This document shows positions 51,848 through 60,257 of a DNA stretch of 64,000 bases, piece after piece. Origin of the DNA: Ruminococcus sp. AM36-2AA (GTDB taxonomy: Bacteria; Bacillota; Clostridia; Lachnospirales; Lachnospiraceae); the NCBI RefSeq assembly GCF_003461955.1, contig NZ_QTYB01000001.1, positions 478 through 64,477 of the forward strand, written 5' to 3'. The translations under genes were made by a program, and so were the position numbers. Below the pieces are notes generated by a model that saw only the letters and a list, made by a program, of their open reading frames with translations, did no database searches and was not told the origin of the DNA. The stretch's first letter is position 1. Every line of letters starts with the position of its first letter.

Positions 51848-52812
51848 ACAGATTAAAAAAACGGACATGCCAGTTTCTGGTGTTAGTTACCACAGCAGGG
51901 TTTTTGACAGGCTGTGGGGGCGGGACTCCAAAGCTGGAAGATGCACTGAAAAAGACAGCTGCTTATGAACAGGAAACTGTAACTTCACCGGCATCGGATA
52001 CCCTGGGTGGGGAATGGACAGTGATCGCCCTTGCCCGTTCAGGAGAAACGGTAGATGAAAACTATTTTGAAAAATACCGGGCCAATCTTGAAAAACGGGT
52101 CAAAGACCAGGAAGGCGTGCTCAGTGATAACCGTTATACGGAGTATTCCAGGGCAGTCATGGCATTGAAATCCATAGGAAAGGATCCAACGGATATTGGC
52201 GGATACGATATTGAAAAGCCGCTGGAAGATTTTGATGCAGTGGTCTCCCAGGGATTAAACGGTGCCATTTATGCACTGATCGCCTTAAATGCCGATGACC
52301 CGGATGCCAATAAAGACGGGGAACTGGAACAGAAATATCTGGATTACATATTGGAACGGGAAAAAGCAGATGGCGGATTTTCCCTGGATGATAACGCCAA
52401 AGACGGGGATGTGGATCTGACCGCCATGACACTGCAGAGCCTGGAACCATACCAGGATGAAGAAGATGTAAAGGAAGTCATTGACAAGGGTGTGGAATTT
52501 CTGGCAGATATACAGGACGATGATGGCGGTTATACCGCATTTGGTGCAAAGAGCTCAGAATCTATTTCCCAGACCGTGATCGCCCTCAGTGCGGTAGGCG
52601 TAGACTGCAATGAGGATGAACGTTTCCAGAAAGATGGAAAAGGCCTGTATGATACCCTGATGACTTTTTATCAGAAGGATGGAAGTTTTAAACATACCCT
52701 GGACGGGGAAAGCAACCCCATGGCAACAGACCAGGGATTCTGTGCACTGGTGGCTTACCAGCGCTACCAGGATAAGGAAAACAGCTTTTTTGATATGACA
52801 GACCACAGATAA
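51844..52812 (+). CDS. Helical-barrel lipoprotein, transcobalamin alpha-domain-like
   Basis: A 322-residue lipoprotein with lipobox FLTGC (Cys near 24). The mature part contains at least six helical repeats of the prenyltransferase/transcobalamin type: WTVIALARSGE, YSRAVMALKSIGKDP, GAIYALIALNADDP, DLTAMTLQSLEPY, SQTVIALSAVGVD and TDQGFCALVAYQRY, with GGF/GGYTA turns. Human intrinsic factor and transcobalamin have the same alpha/alpha barrel joined to a DUF4430-like domain. Here that domain is on separate proteins. ATG 51844 overlaps the preceding stop and has a GAGGGGG site. Membrane tethering next to an ECF transporter fits a cobalamin receptor. Confidence 0.82.
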   Translation: MNRLKKRTCQFLVLVTTAGFLTGCGGGTPKLEDALKKTAAYEQETVTSPASDTLGGEWTVIALARSGETVDENYFEKYRANLEKRVKDQEGVLSDNRYTEYSRAVMALKSIGKDPTDIGGYDIEKPLEDFDAVVSQGLNGAIYALIALNADDPDANKDGELEQKYLDYILEREKADGGFSLDDNAKDGDVDLTAMTLQSLEPYQDEEDVKEVIDKGVEFLADIQDDDGGYTAFGAKSSESISQTVIALSAVGVDCNEDERFQKDGKGLYDTLMTFYQKDGSFKHTLDGESNPMATDQGFCALVAYQRYQDKENSFFDMTDHR

Positions 52813-52828
52813 GGATGGAGGAAAGAAA

Positions 52829-53764
52829 ATGCCGCAGAAGATAAAAGAACTCCAGGATCAGCTGGAGCGGATCATTAAAGGAAAAAAAGATATCACAGAT
52901 AAGATCCTCATGGCAGTGCTCGCAAAGGGGCATGTACTTCTGGAAGATGTGCCTGGTGTTGGTAAGACCACAACCGCACTGGCACTGAGCCGTCTTATGG
53001 GAATGGAATTCAACCGTATCCAGTTTACACCGGATGTTGTCCCTTCCGATGTGACCGGATTTACCATGTATGACAAACAGAGCGGACAGTTTTCCTATCG
53101 TGCCGGGGCGGTCATGTGCAACCTTTTACTGGCAGATGAGATCAACCGTACTTCCAGTAAGACCCAGTCTGCCCTTCTGGAAGTAATGGAAGAAGGAAAG
53201 GTGACGGTAGACGGGGAAACCCATTGCGTACCATCCCCATTTGTAGTCATTGCCACAGAAAACCCGGTGGGGTCTTCCGGTACGCAGCTCCTTCCGGAAT
53301 CACAGCTTGACCGTTTTATGATCAGTGTCAGCATGGGGTACCCGGATCACCAGAGCCTGGTGGAACTGTTAAGGGACAGACAGAGGGAAAATCCCCTGGA
53401 AAATGCAAAGACCGTAGTCACCCGGGAGGAGGTGCTGGAACTCCAGAAAGAGGTACAGGAGATCTATGTGGCAGACCAGGTGCTTGATTATGTGGCACAT
53501 CTTGCAGAGGCTACGAGAAATCATGAACTGATCACACTGGGATTAAGCCCGCGTGGAACGCTGGCACTGGTAAGGATGGCAAAAGCAGCTGCCTATATGA
53601 AAGAAAGGGATTATGTTATTCCAAAGGACGTACAGGATGTCTTTAAGGACGTTGCGGCACACAGAATGATTCTGGATTCCAAGGCGAGGTATCAGGAAAA
53701 ATCTGCCCGTGAGATCCTTTCTGAGATTCTGGCAGACGTGGCGGAACCGAAGGTGGAAGGATGA
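52829..53764 (+). CDS. MoxR-family AAA ATPase
   Basis: A 311-residue AAA+ protein with Walker A GVPGVGKTT (about 40-48), Walker B NLLLADEINR (about 101-110), sensor ATENP and an arginine-finger region SQLDRF. MoxR ATPases act as chaperones that assemble or activate protein complexes, usually with a DUF58 protein and a transglutaminase-like membrane protein, both of which follow here. Its stop overlaps the DUF58 start. In this operon it probably helps mature or place the surface corrinoid proteins. Confidence 0.92.
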   Translation: MPQKIKELQDQLERIIKGKKDITDKILMAVLAKGHVLLEDVPGVGKTTTALALSRLMGMEFNRIQFTPDVVPSDVTGFTMYDKQSGQFSYRAGAVMCNLLLADEINRTSSKTQSALLEVMEEGKVTVDGETHCVPSPFVVIATENPVGSSGTQLLPESQLDRFMISVSMGYPDHQSLVELLRDRQRENPLENAKTVVTREEVLELQKEVQEIYVADQVLDYVAHLAEATRNHELITLGLSPRGTLALVRMAKAAAYMKERDYVIPKDVQDVFKDVAAHRMILDSKARYQEKSAREILSEILADVAEPKVEG

Positions 53765-54948
53765 TAAAGGACAGGATCCTGTGGCTCTTGTGGCTGGTCT
53801 GCATGGCAGGAGCAGCAGTAATTACAGGCACATGGCTTTTTGCAGCGGTTCTTTTGCTCACCATTCTTATTTTGATCTTTTCTGCAGGGAGTGTGGTTTT
53901 GTCCGGAAAAAAAGCCGTTATCAAACTGCATCTCCCAAAGGCATCAGAGAGAATGGAGTGTTTCCATGGAAAAATGTATTTGGAAAATCAGTCTGCATGG
54001 CCGGTATTTGGCGGAGCAGGAGTGCTCAGATGGGAAAATCTTTTTACCGGTGAAAAAGGAGAGATCCCTCTTTCCTTTTCCCTGGGAGGAAAGGAAAAGC
54101 AGGTCATCGGGTTTGAGACCGGAAGCAGCTGGTGCGGCTGTATCAGATTTTGTTTTTCTGATTGGAAATGCCAGGATTTTTTTCGTGTCTTTTCTTTAAA
54201 AAGGAAGGCTGATACATGCGCTTATACCGTTGTAATGCCGGAAAGACAAAAAGGTGAGCTTTCCCTTTTTACAAGGGAAGGATTCGACATGGAAAGTTTC
54301 CGCTATTCCGGAAGCCGCCCGGGGGATGATCCGGGAGAAACTTATGACATCCGGGAATATCGTTCTGGTGACAGTATCCGGCAGATCCACTGGAAGTTGT
54401 CCGGAAAGCTGGATGACATTATGATCCGGGAAAAAAGCTTCCCGGTGGATGATACGGTACTGATCCTGGCAGAAGCATTTCAGGCAGACCGGGATCCGCA
54501 GCGTGCGGAAACGGTGGCAGAAGTCTTTTCCGCAGTCCTTCAGAGCTTTATGGAAAAGAAGATCTCCTGCCAGGCCGGAGTCTATGACCACAGCACTGGG
54601 AAGTTCCGGCTGGAGAAGATCCGTACAGAAGAGGACCGCGAAAACATCCTGTACCGCTTCCTGCGTTATGGAAGTGATGCAAAAACACCGGTCACAGTAC
54701 GGGAATATCTGAAAGACCCGGGAATACAGAATTTTGCAAACTATGTATATATAACCGGCGACCCGCAGGACAAAGAAGCAGAACTCCTGGCAGCAAAGGG
54801 AGAAGTGACTATCGTAGGATGCGGCACAGGCGGCAGAGACAGTGGAGGAGAACAGGTATTATGGAAATACGGATCACAGAATCCAAAAGACAGTCAAAAA
54901 CAGCATATGGAAAACAACTGTCCGGTATCCTGCTGGAAACTGCACTGA
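53761..54948 (+). CDS. DUF58 membrane protein
   Basis: A 395-residue protein with two N-terminal membrane helices (about 5-25 and 27-46) and the DUF58 signature FRYSGSRPGDDPGETYDIRE followed by RQIHWKLSGKLD (about 180-220). The C-terminal half has the von Willebrand A-like layout of the family. DUF58 proteins partner MoxR ATPases. It overlaps both neighbours (four bases upstream, 88 bases downstream). Its own activity is unknown. Confidence 0.88.
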   Translation: MIKDRILWLLWLVCMAGAAVITGTWLFAAVLLLTILILIFSAGSVVLSGKKAVIKLHLPKASERMECFHGKMYLENQSAWPVFGGAGVLRWENLFTGEKGEIPLSFSLGGKEKQVIGFETGSSWCGCIRFCFSDWKCQDFFRVFSLKRKADTCAYTVVMPERQKGELSLFTREGFDMESFRYSGSRPGDDPGETYDIREYRSGDSIRQIHWKLSGKLDDIMIREKSFPVDDTVLILAEAFQADRDPQRAETVAEVFSAVLQSFMEKKISCQAGVYDHSTGKFRLEKIRTEEDRENILYRFLRYGSDAKTPVTVREYLKDPGIQNFANYVYITGDPQDKEAELLAAKGEVTIVGCGTGGRDSGGEQVLWKYGSQNPKDSQKQHMENNCPVSCWKLH

Positions 54949-57185
54949 TCTGGCTGAGTGCAGGCGGAGGGCTCCTGCTTTTTATGAGTGTCCTTACTGA
55001 GCAGGAACGCATGGCACCGATTTTGGGAAGCGTGCTTCTTATGGCAGTGTTCTGTACTGCAACAGAAAGAATGGGAAAATATGGGCTTTATGGACGGCTG
55101 GGACTGGGAATGGTTTCCATCGCAGGGATCTTCCTGTTCCATGGACAGCTCTTAGACGGCATGGCATTATACTGGAATGATATGGCAGACATCCTGGGAA
55201 GCCGGGCAGGAATTTACCTCAAAAGGTTTGAGACTGCCGGGATACAGGGAGGGGATGCCGCCCGCATGGTATTCCTTATTTATCTTGGAATGGCAGCGGC
55301 AGTCTGCGGATTCCTTATCCTGAAATTGAAGTTTTATCTACTGGTGCTTGCCTGGGCTCTGGTACTTCCTGTCCTTTCGGGAATCCTTGGTATGGAACCG
55401 GATGCAGGCACAGGAGTTATTTTTTACATGGGGATCCTTTTGGAATTGAATCTTATCCTTTCCCGTTCTGGAAGGAAACGCCACCGGGCAGAGAGCAGCC
55501 GGGCATTTTTGACAGGAAGCATCCTGGCATGTGCGGTAATGCTGGCAGCCGGGATCCTTCTGGAACAGTTTATGCCGTCCGAAGACTATGGTTCCTCGAC
55601 ACTTGTCACAGAAGCTAAAAAAGAGGCCCTGGACGGGATCAGCAGCCTGCGGTACAGAAAAGGAAAGATCAATACCCTTCCGGATGGAAAGCTGAAAGAA
55701 TGCGGTGCCTGGAGTGCCTCAGACGATACGGCACTTTCCGTTACCATGGAAAATCCGGATTCTCTCTACCTGAGAGGATTTGTGGGAAGCGTGTATGACG
55801 GTTCTTCCTGGGAAAGCCTGGATACGGAGGATGCCTATAAACAGAGGACGCTCTTTTACTGGCTCCATCAGGATGGATTTTATGGGGAGACCCAGCTAAG
55901 CCGTGCAAGGGCACTTGCAGATGATGATACCCTTTCTGACAAAGTATCCGAAGTGGATATAAAAAATGAAAAGGCAGACAGCCGTTATCTCTATACCCCT
56001 TATGAGATCACAGAACTGCCTGTCGGATACAGGAAAGAGACACCGTTTGCTGACAGTATGTTAAAAGCAAAAGGACTCTTTGGAGCAAGAAACTATCACT
56101 ATCAGGCAAATGGAAACCTGGTAAAAGATTTTACGGTGCTGGGGGCAAGGGTCTATCAGGCACTTGCCAGGGATGAAGGGGATTCCTACCGTGATGATGA
56201 GAGTTATTACAACGCATTTGTGTACAGCCAGGATACGAAGCTGTCCGGTGCACTGGAAACCCTGTTCCGCAAAGAACTGGGGGACGGTGGAAACCGGGAA
56301 CAGGGGCATACCGATTACTATACAGCGATCAGCAGGATCCGTTCCTATCTGGAAAAGAACCTGACTTACAGCACGGCAGCCGATCCCTATACCGGACAGG
56401 GGGATTTTGCAGAGGACTTCCTGACAAACACCAGGATCGGCCACAGTGTCCATTATGCCACGGCAGCGGCACTGATGTTCCGTTATTACGGGATCCCGTC
56501 CCGTTATGTGGAAGGATATCTGGTCACACCGGAAGATATCAAAGATAAAAACCCGGGGGATACGATAGAAGTCCCGGGAAAGAATGGACATGCCTGGACC
56601 GAGATCTATATGGACGGCCTTGGATGGGTACCGGTAGAAATGACACCGGAATACTACAATGTCATGGAGGAAGCAGACCTCACGGCAGGCCTGGAGGCAA
56701 AAGGAGCCAAAGCAGCTGCCATCCCGGAAGCACAGGACGAACCGCCTGCACAGGAGAACATCCAGACACACTGGAGCTTAAAACTGGCACTGTTCGGAAT
56801 CGAAAAGCTTCTGATCCTCCTGCTTGCGGTATTTGACCTCTTCTGCCTGATATTTATCTTTACGGTCTGTGTGCTCCGCATCCACGCAAACAGAAGACGG
56901 AGAAAACTGTTTGAAAGTGAAGATGACCGCCAGGCGGTTCGCGCCATGGCCGGATATGCGCGGCTTCTTTATTATCATGGCCCTGAGCTTTATTCGGAAG
57001 ATGCCATGAAGTGTTACCGGAAAACAAGCGTTATCGGGGAAAAGGCTGCGTTCAGTCCCCATGCTGTATCAAAAGAAGAACGAAAGGATACCGCTCTGTG
57101 CGTGCAGAAGATGAAAAAAGAACTGAAAAAAGCCAGAAGCTGGTATGGAAACTGGATCATGAAATATATAGAAAGGCTGTATTAA
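54861..57185 (+). CDS. Transglutaminase-like membrane protein lacking the catalytic Cys
   Basis: 774 residues: about seven membrane helices (25-240), an extracellular transglutaminase-like core (about 490-610), another helix (about 645-670) and a cytoplasmic tail. The core reads RIGHSVHYATAAALMFRYYG, HAWTEIYMDGLGWVPVE. Relatives have Cys at the first site and Asp at the last. Here Ser529 replaces Cys and Glu593 replaces Asp, with His577 kept. It is therefore probably not a protease or transglutaminase but may bind peptide or act as a Ser hydrolase. ATG 54861 after GGAGGAG; longer frames lack a site. Third member of the MoxR/DUF58 set. Confidence 0.85.
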   Translation: MEIRITESKRQSKTAYGKQLSGILLETALIWLSAGGGLLLFMSVLTEQERMAPILGSVLLMAVFCTATERMGKYGLYGRLGLGMVSIAGIFLFHGQLLDGMALYWNDMADILGSRAGIYLKRFETAGIQGGDAARMVFLIYLGMAAAVCGFLILKLKFYLLVLAWALVLPVLSGILGMEPDAGTGVIFYMGILLELNLILSRSGRKRHRAESSRAFLTGSILACAVMLAAGILLEQFMPSEDYGSSTLVTEAKKEALDGISSLRYRKGKINTLPDGKLKECGAWSASDDTALSVTMENPDSLYLRGFVGSVYDGSSWESLDTEDAYKQRTLFYWLHQDGFYGETQLSRARALADDDTLSDKVSEVDIKNEKADSRYLYTPYEITELPVGYRKETPFADSMLKAKGLFGARNYHYQANGNLVKDFTVLGARVYQALARDEGDSYRDDESYYNAFVYSQDTKLSGALETLFRKELGDGGNREQGHTDYYTAISRIRSYLEKNLTYSTAADPYTGQGDFAEDFLTNTRIGHSVHYATAAALMFRYYGIPSRYVEGYLVTPEDIKDKNPGDTIEVPGKNGHAWTEIYMDGLGWVPVEMTPEYYNVMEEADLTAGLEAKGAKAAAIPEAQDEPPAQENIQTHWSLKLALFGIEKLLILLLAVFDLFCLIFIFTVCVLRIHANRRRRKLFESEDDRQAVRAMAGYARLLYYHGPELYSEDAMKCYRKTSVIGEKAAFSPHAVSKEERKDTALCVQKMKKELKKARSWYGNWIMKYIERLY

Positions 57186-57198
57186 GGAGGAAATGACC

Positions 57199-58569
57199 AT
57201 GAAAAAGAGAAAAAAGAATAACCGGCTTTCCTTTCTGACAGCTATTGTCTGTCTCCTGCTTTTTGCTGGAGTATTATTTCTGGGAATGAAAAACTATGAA
57301 CCGGAGAAAAGTGAAAATCCGGTACAGGGGGTGAACAGTGAAAGCTCCTTAAAGGGTTATCTTGGAAAGGGATATGCTTATGCCGGAAGCCAGGAAGATG
57401 CTTCCACGGGTGAAGAATCTTCCTTTGAAGAACAGGCACAGATCCTGGAAGATGAACCGGAGGAAGAACCGGAAAAGAAAAAGGAAGAGGCACAGGCGAC
57501 TGTCACCCCGGAGCCGACATCAGAGCCGGAAGCTTCCCAGACACCGGAACCGGACAGCCAGAAGGAAGATACCCAAAAAGGGGATACCGATCCGGAAGAC
57601 GGCTCCACAGGAGAGGATAATGACAGCTCCAAAGACAATACCATCCATTATGACAAAAATGGTGACCAGGATGATGACAGCCGGAAAGAAACACCGGACC
57701 AGGACGATGACCGGAACCAGGATGGGGCGCAGGTACCGCTCAGTGCAACGCCGACGCCATCTCCGGAGCCGGAACCGACACAGGAACCGGAGGAAGACCA
57801 TTATCCAACGATCGCCACAGACCTGACTGACGGGGAAACGGTAAATGCCGCGTACCGTACATTTTATGTACAGGCGGTAGACTGGTACGGGAACAGCTTA
57901 TCCTCTACGGCACTGGAAGTAAATGGAAACGGTGAAAGACTTTCTTCAAAAGGGGAGCCTTCGCCGGGAATCCTGGCTTACCGTCTGGATCTGAATGAGG
58001 GCAGCAACACTGTGGATATCAAGGCAACGGATGATGAGGGATGGAGTACCACGCTTCCAACGTTTACCATCTATAAAGGGGATGAGAGCCAGGAAGAACC
58101 TGCCGGCTCCATCACGGTCAGCATTGAGGCGGGGACTGTCGGACTTGGGACAATCCTGCCGGCGACATCCATCGACTTTTATCAGGGCGAACAGCTTTCC
58201 TCCGTGGTCTTAAGGCTTCTGCAGAACAGCGGGTTTGACTGGAGAAATGATGGAAGTGCAACAGGAGGTTTTTACCTGAAAGCTATCGGACGCGGCGGCA
58301 TCACTTCCGGAGCTTCGATCCCGGATGACCTGATGGCGCATCTGACAGAAGTAAACTGCCAGCTGTCCGGGCATGATGCCAACTGGCTGGGAGAATTTGA
58401 TTTTACCATGAATTCCGGCTGGATGTATTTTGTAAACGGTGAATATATGAACATTGGAATGTCGGGCTATTTCCCGGCAGACGGTGACGAAGTAAGGCTT
58501 CGCTTTACCCTGTATTCCGGAGCAGATCTGGGTGTCGGGGATAACGGCGAAGTATGGGGGGACTGGTAA
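57199..58569 (+). CDS. Membrane-anchored DUF4430 protein with Pro/Glu-rich stalk
   Basis: 456 residues: an N-terminal membrane anchor (about 12-32), a long Pro/Glu/Asp-rich stalk (about 80-205), an Ig-like domain (about 210-290) and a C-terminal DUF4430 domain (about 300-456) with SIDFYQGEQLSSVVLRLL, NSGWMYFVNG and PADGDEVRLRFTLYSG. The anchor lacks a clear signal-peptidase site, so the protein probably stays attached, with the transcobalamin-like domain held away from the membrane. ATG 57199 lies eight bases after AAGGAGG; ATG 57193 is too close. It follows the transglutaminase-like gene by 13 bases. Confidence 0.85.
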   Translation: MKKRKKNNRLSFLTAIVCLLLFAGVLFLGMKNYEPEKSENPVQGVNSESSLKGYLGKGYAYAGSQEDASTGEESSFEEQAQILEDEPEEEPEKKKEEAQATVTPEPTSEPEASQTPEPDSQKEDTQKGDTDPEDGSTGEDNDSSKDNTIHYDKNGDQDDDSRKETPDQDDDRNQDGAQVPLSATPTPSPEPEPTQEPEEDHYPTIATDLTDGETVNAAYRTFYVQAVDWYGNSLSSTALEVNGNGERLSSKGEPSPGILAYRLDLNEGSNTVDIKATDDEGWSTTLPTFTIYKGDESQEEPAGSITVSIEAGTVGLGTILPATSIDFYQGEQLSSVVLRLLQNSGFDWRNDGSATGGFYLKAIGRGGITSGASIPDDLMAHLTEVNCQLSGHDANWLGEFDFTMNSGWMYFVNGEYMNIGMSGYFPADGDEVRLRFTLYSGADLGVGDNGEVWGDW

Positions 58570-60230
58570 TGAAAAAAAACAATTTAAAGAGACCGATCAT
58601 TAACAAATTTATTATCGGGACCCTTTCTGCAGGACTTCTGGCAGGAGGGGCTGCACCAGAAACAGATGTAATCTTTGTCAGGGAAGTTTATGCAGCAGAC
58701 AGCACAGAGAGTTCGGAAGGGGAAACGCTGGCAGAACCATCGGTACCCGCAGAACCTACCGCCGTTCCGGAGCCGACTGCAGAACCGGAGCCGACCCAGA
58801 TACCGGAACCAACCGCTGTGCCGGAACCGACTGCTGCACCAGAGCCAACTGCCACTCCGGAACCAACCGCTGCGCCGGAACCGACGGCAGCTCCAGAGCC
58901 TTCCGTTACGCCGGAGCCTTCTGTTACACCGGAGCCTTCTGTTACACCGGAACCGACCATCACTCCGGAAGTTAAAAGCAGCAATGCGGATCTGAAAGAA
59001 TTATATATATCCAGCTCCGATACCTGGGGAAAAGGGATCTTAAAACTAGATCCCGCATTAAACAAGGACCATGACAGATACAAGGCGGTTTATGACGGGG
59101 AACGTCAGAGCCTGAACATCTGGCTGACAGCGGAAGAAGAACATGCCACGGTCAAGATCTATGCGCTGAGCGGAGTGAAGCATTCTACCGTGGAAAAAGA
59201 TGAGACCATCAAAGAAAGCAACGATGGAAAGGGGCATGTTTACTGGAAAATCCATTTCGGAGACCAGGAAAAGGAAGCTATGGTCCGGGTGCAGGTAACC
59301 GCACAGGACGGCACCCGGAGGGATTATTACCTGACACTTGGGATTACGGACCAGACCCCGCCGGAACTGAAAAAGATCAGTGCGAGCAGGATATCCGTGG
59401 ACCAGGCCTCAGTAGTATATAAGACCAGTGAAAGGGGACAATGCTATTACCGTGTTATAGAGGCCGGTGCGAAAGTACAGACCCCGGATACCTCAAAAGA
59501 GGGAAGAGAAGTACTGAAAGGAAGCGATACCCTGACCATTACAGGCCTGTCAGAAGGTGAAAAAGATGTGGTGATCGTGGTAAAAGACCTTGCAGGCAAT
59601 GTAAGCAGTCCGATGGTGATCCGGATCCCTGATGTCAGAAAGAAGAATAACGGGACAGCGGGAAATGAGGGCAATGGAAATTCCGGTTCGATCGCCCAGA
59701 GACCCGGATATGGTGGAAATAAAAGTGAAGCCGGAGTCCCGGGCAAAGGCAATAATGGGGAAGGATCCCTTACAAATCTGAAAACGGTTGGCGGAAAAGG
59801 TACGGCATCCGGAAAGAACGGATTGGATAGCACAGACGAAAACAAGGAAAAGAAACTGACGGCTTATGCCGGTACGAAGAAAAAAGGCTCCGGTTCCGGT
59901 ACATCAGGTGAAAAGAAAAGCAGCAAAAAAGCGGATGCCGTAAAAGACAAAACAAAAGAGAAAACAGAAGCGTCATCCACAGAAGAACTGACTGAAAGCA
60001 AAGAAAAAGAGACTACATCCGGGACAGCATCCGCTTCCTCCAAAAACGAAGGAAAAAGTATCCCGGAACTGGTAGGAAGTAAAGTAACAGACACCTGGAC
60101 GCACATGAAACTCTTTACCAGGATTCTATCCTTATTTGCACTGGCAGGAGTTTTGTACCTGCTCTTATGGACAGGAGCGAGACGCAGTTTCAGAAAAATA
60201 AAAAGCAGGAATCCACTGCTTCAGCAGTAA
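58569..60230 (+). CDS. Surface stalk protein: PEPT repeats, beta-sandwich domains, C-terminal anchor
   Basis: A 553-residue protein with a long basic signal sequence (about 1-40), a run of EPTAxPEPT/EPSVTPEPS repeats (about 57-132), a cadherin-like beta-sandwich domain (about 140-255) and a second Ig/fibronectin-like domain (about 260-355). A Gly/Ser/Lys-rich stretch and a C-terminal membrane helix (about 518-538) with a basic tail follow. It looks like a wall-spanning scaffold rather than an enzyme. The start overlaps the preceding stop by one base, so it is tightly coupled to the DUF4430 protein. No sorting motif is seen. Confidence 0.8.
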   Translation: MKKNNLKRPIINKFIIGTLSAGLLAGGAAPETDVIFVREVYAADSTESSEGETLAEPSVPAEPTAVPEPTAEPEPTQIPEPTAVPEPTAAPEPTATPEPTAAPEPTAAPEPSVTPEPSVTPEPSVTPEPTITPEVKSSNADLKELYISSSDTWGKGILKLDPALNKDHDRYKAVYDGERQSLNIWLTAEEEHATVKIYALSGVKHSTVEKDETIKESNDGKGHVYWKIHFGDQEKEAMVRVQVTAQDGTRRDYYLTLGITDQTPPELKKISASRISVDQASVVYKTSERGQCYYRVIEAGAKVQTPDTSKEGREVLKGSDTLTITGLSEGEKDVVIVVKDLAGNVSSPMVIRIPDVRKKNNGTAGNEGNGNSGSIAQRPGYGGNKSEAGVPGKGNNGEGSLTNLKTVGGKGTASGKNGLDSTDENKEKKLTAYAGTKKKGSGSGTSGEKKSSKKADAVKDKTKEKTEASSTEELTESKEKETTSGTASASSKNEGKSIPELVGSKVTDTWTHMKLFTRILSLFALAGVLYLLLWTGARRSFRKIKSRNPLLQQ

Positions 60231-60257
60231 AAAATCCAAAAGGGAGGTAAACATCAG

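Noticed and set aside
58740..58965. Tandem repeat block resembling a CRISPR array
   Set aside because: The repeats are in-frame codons for EPTAxPEPT motifs of a surface stalk protein, with irregular spacing and no unique spacers.
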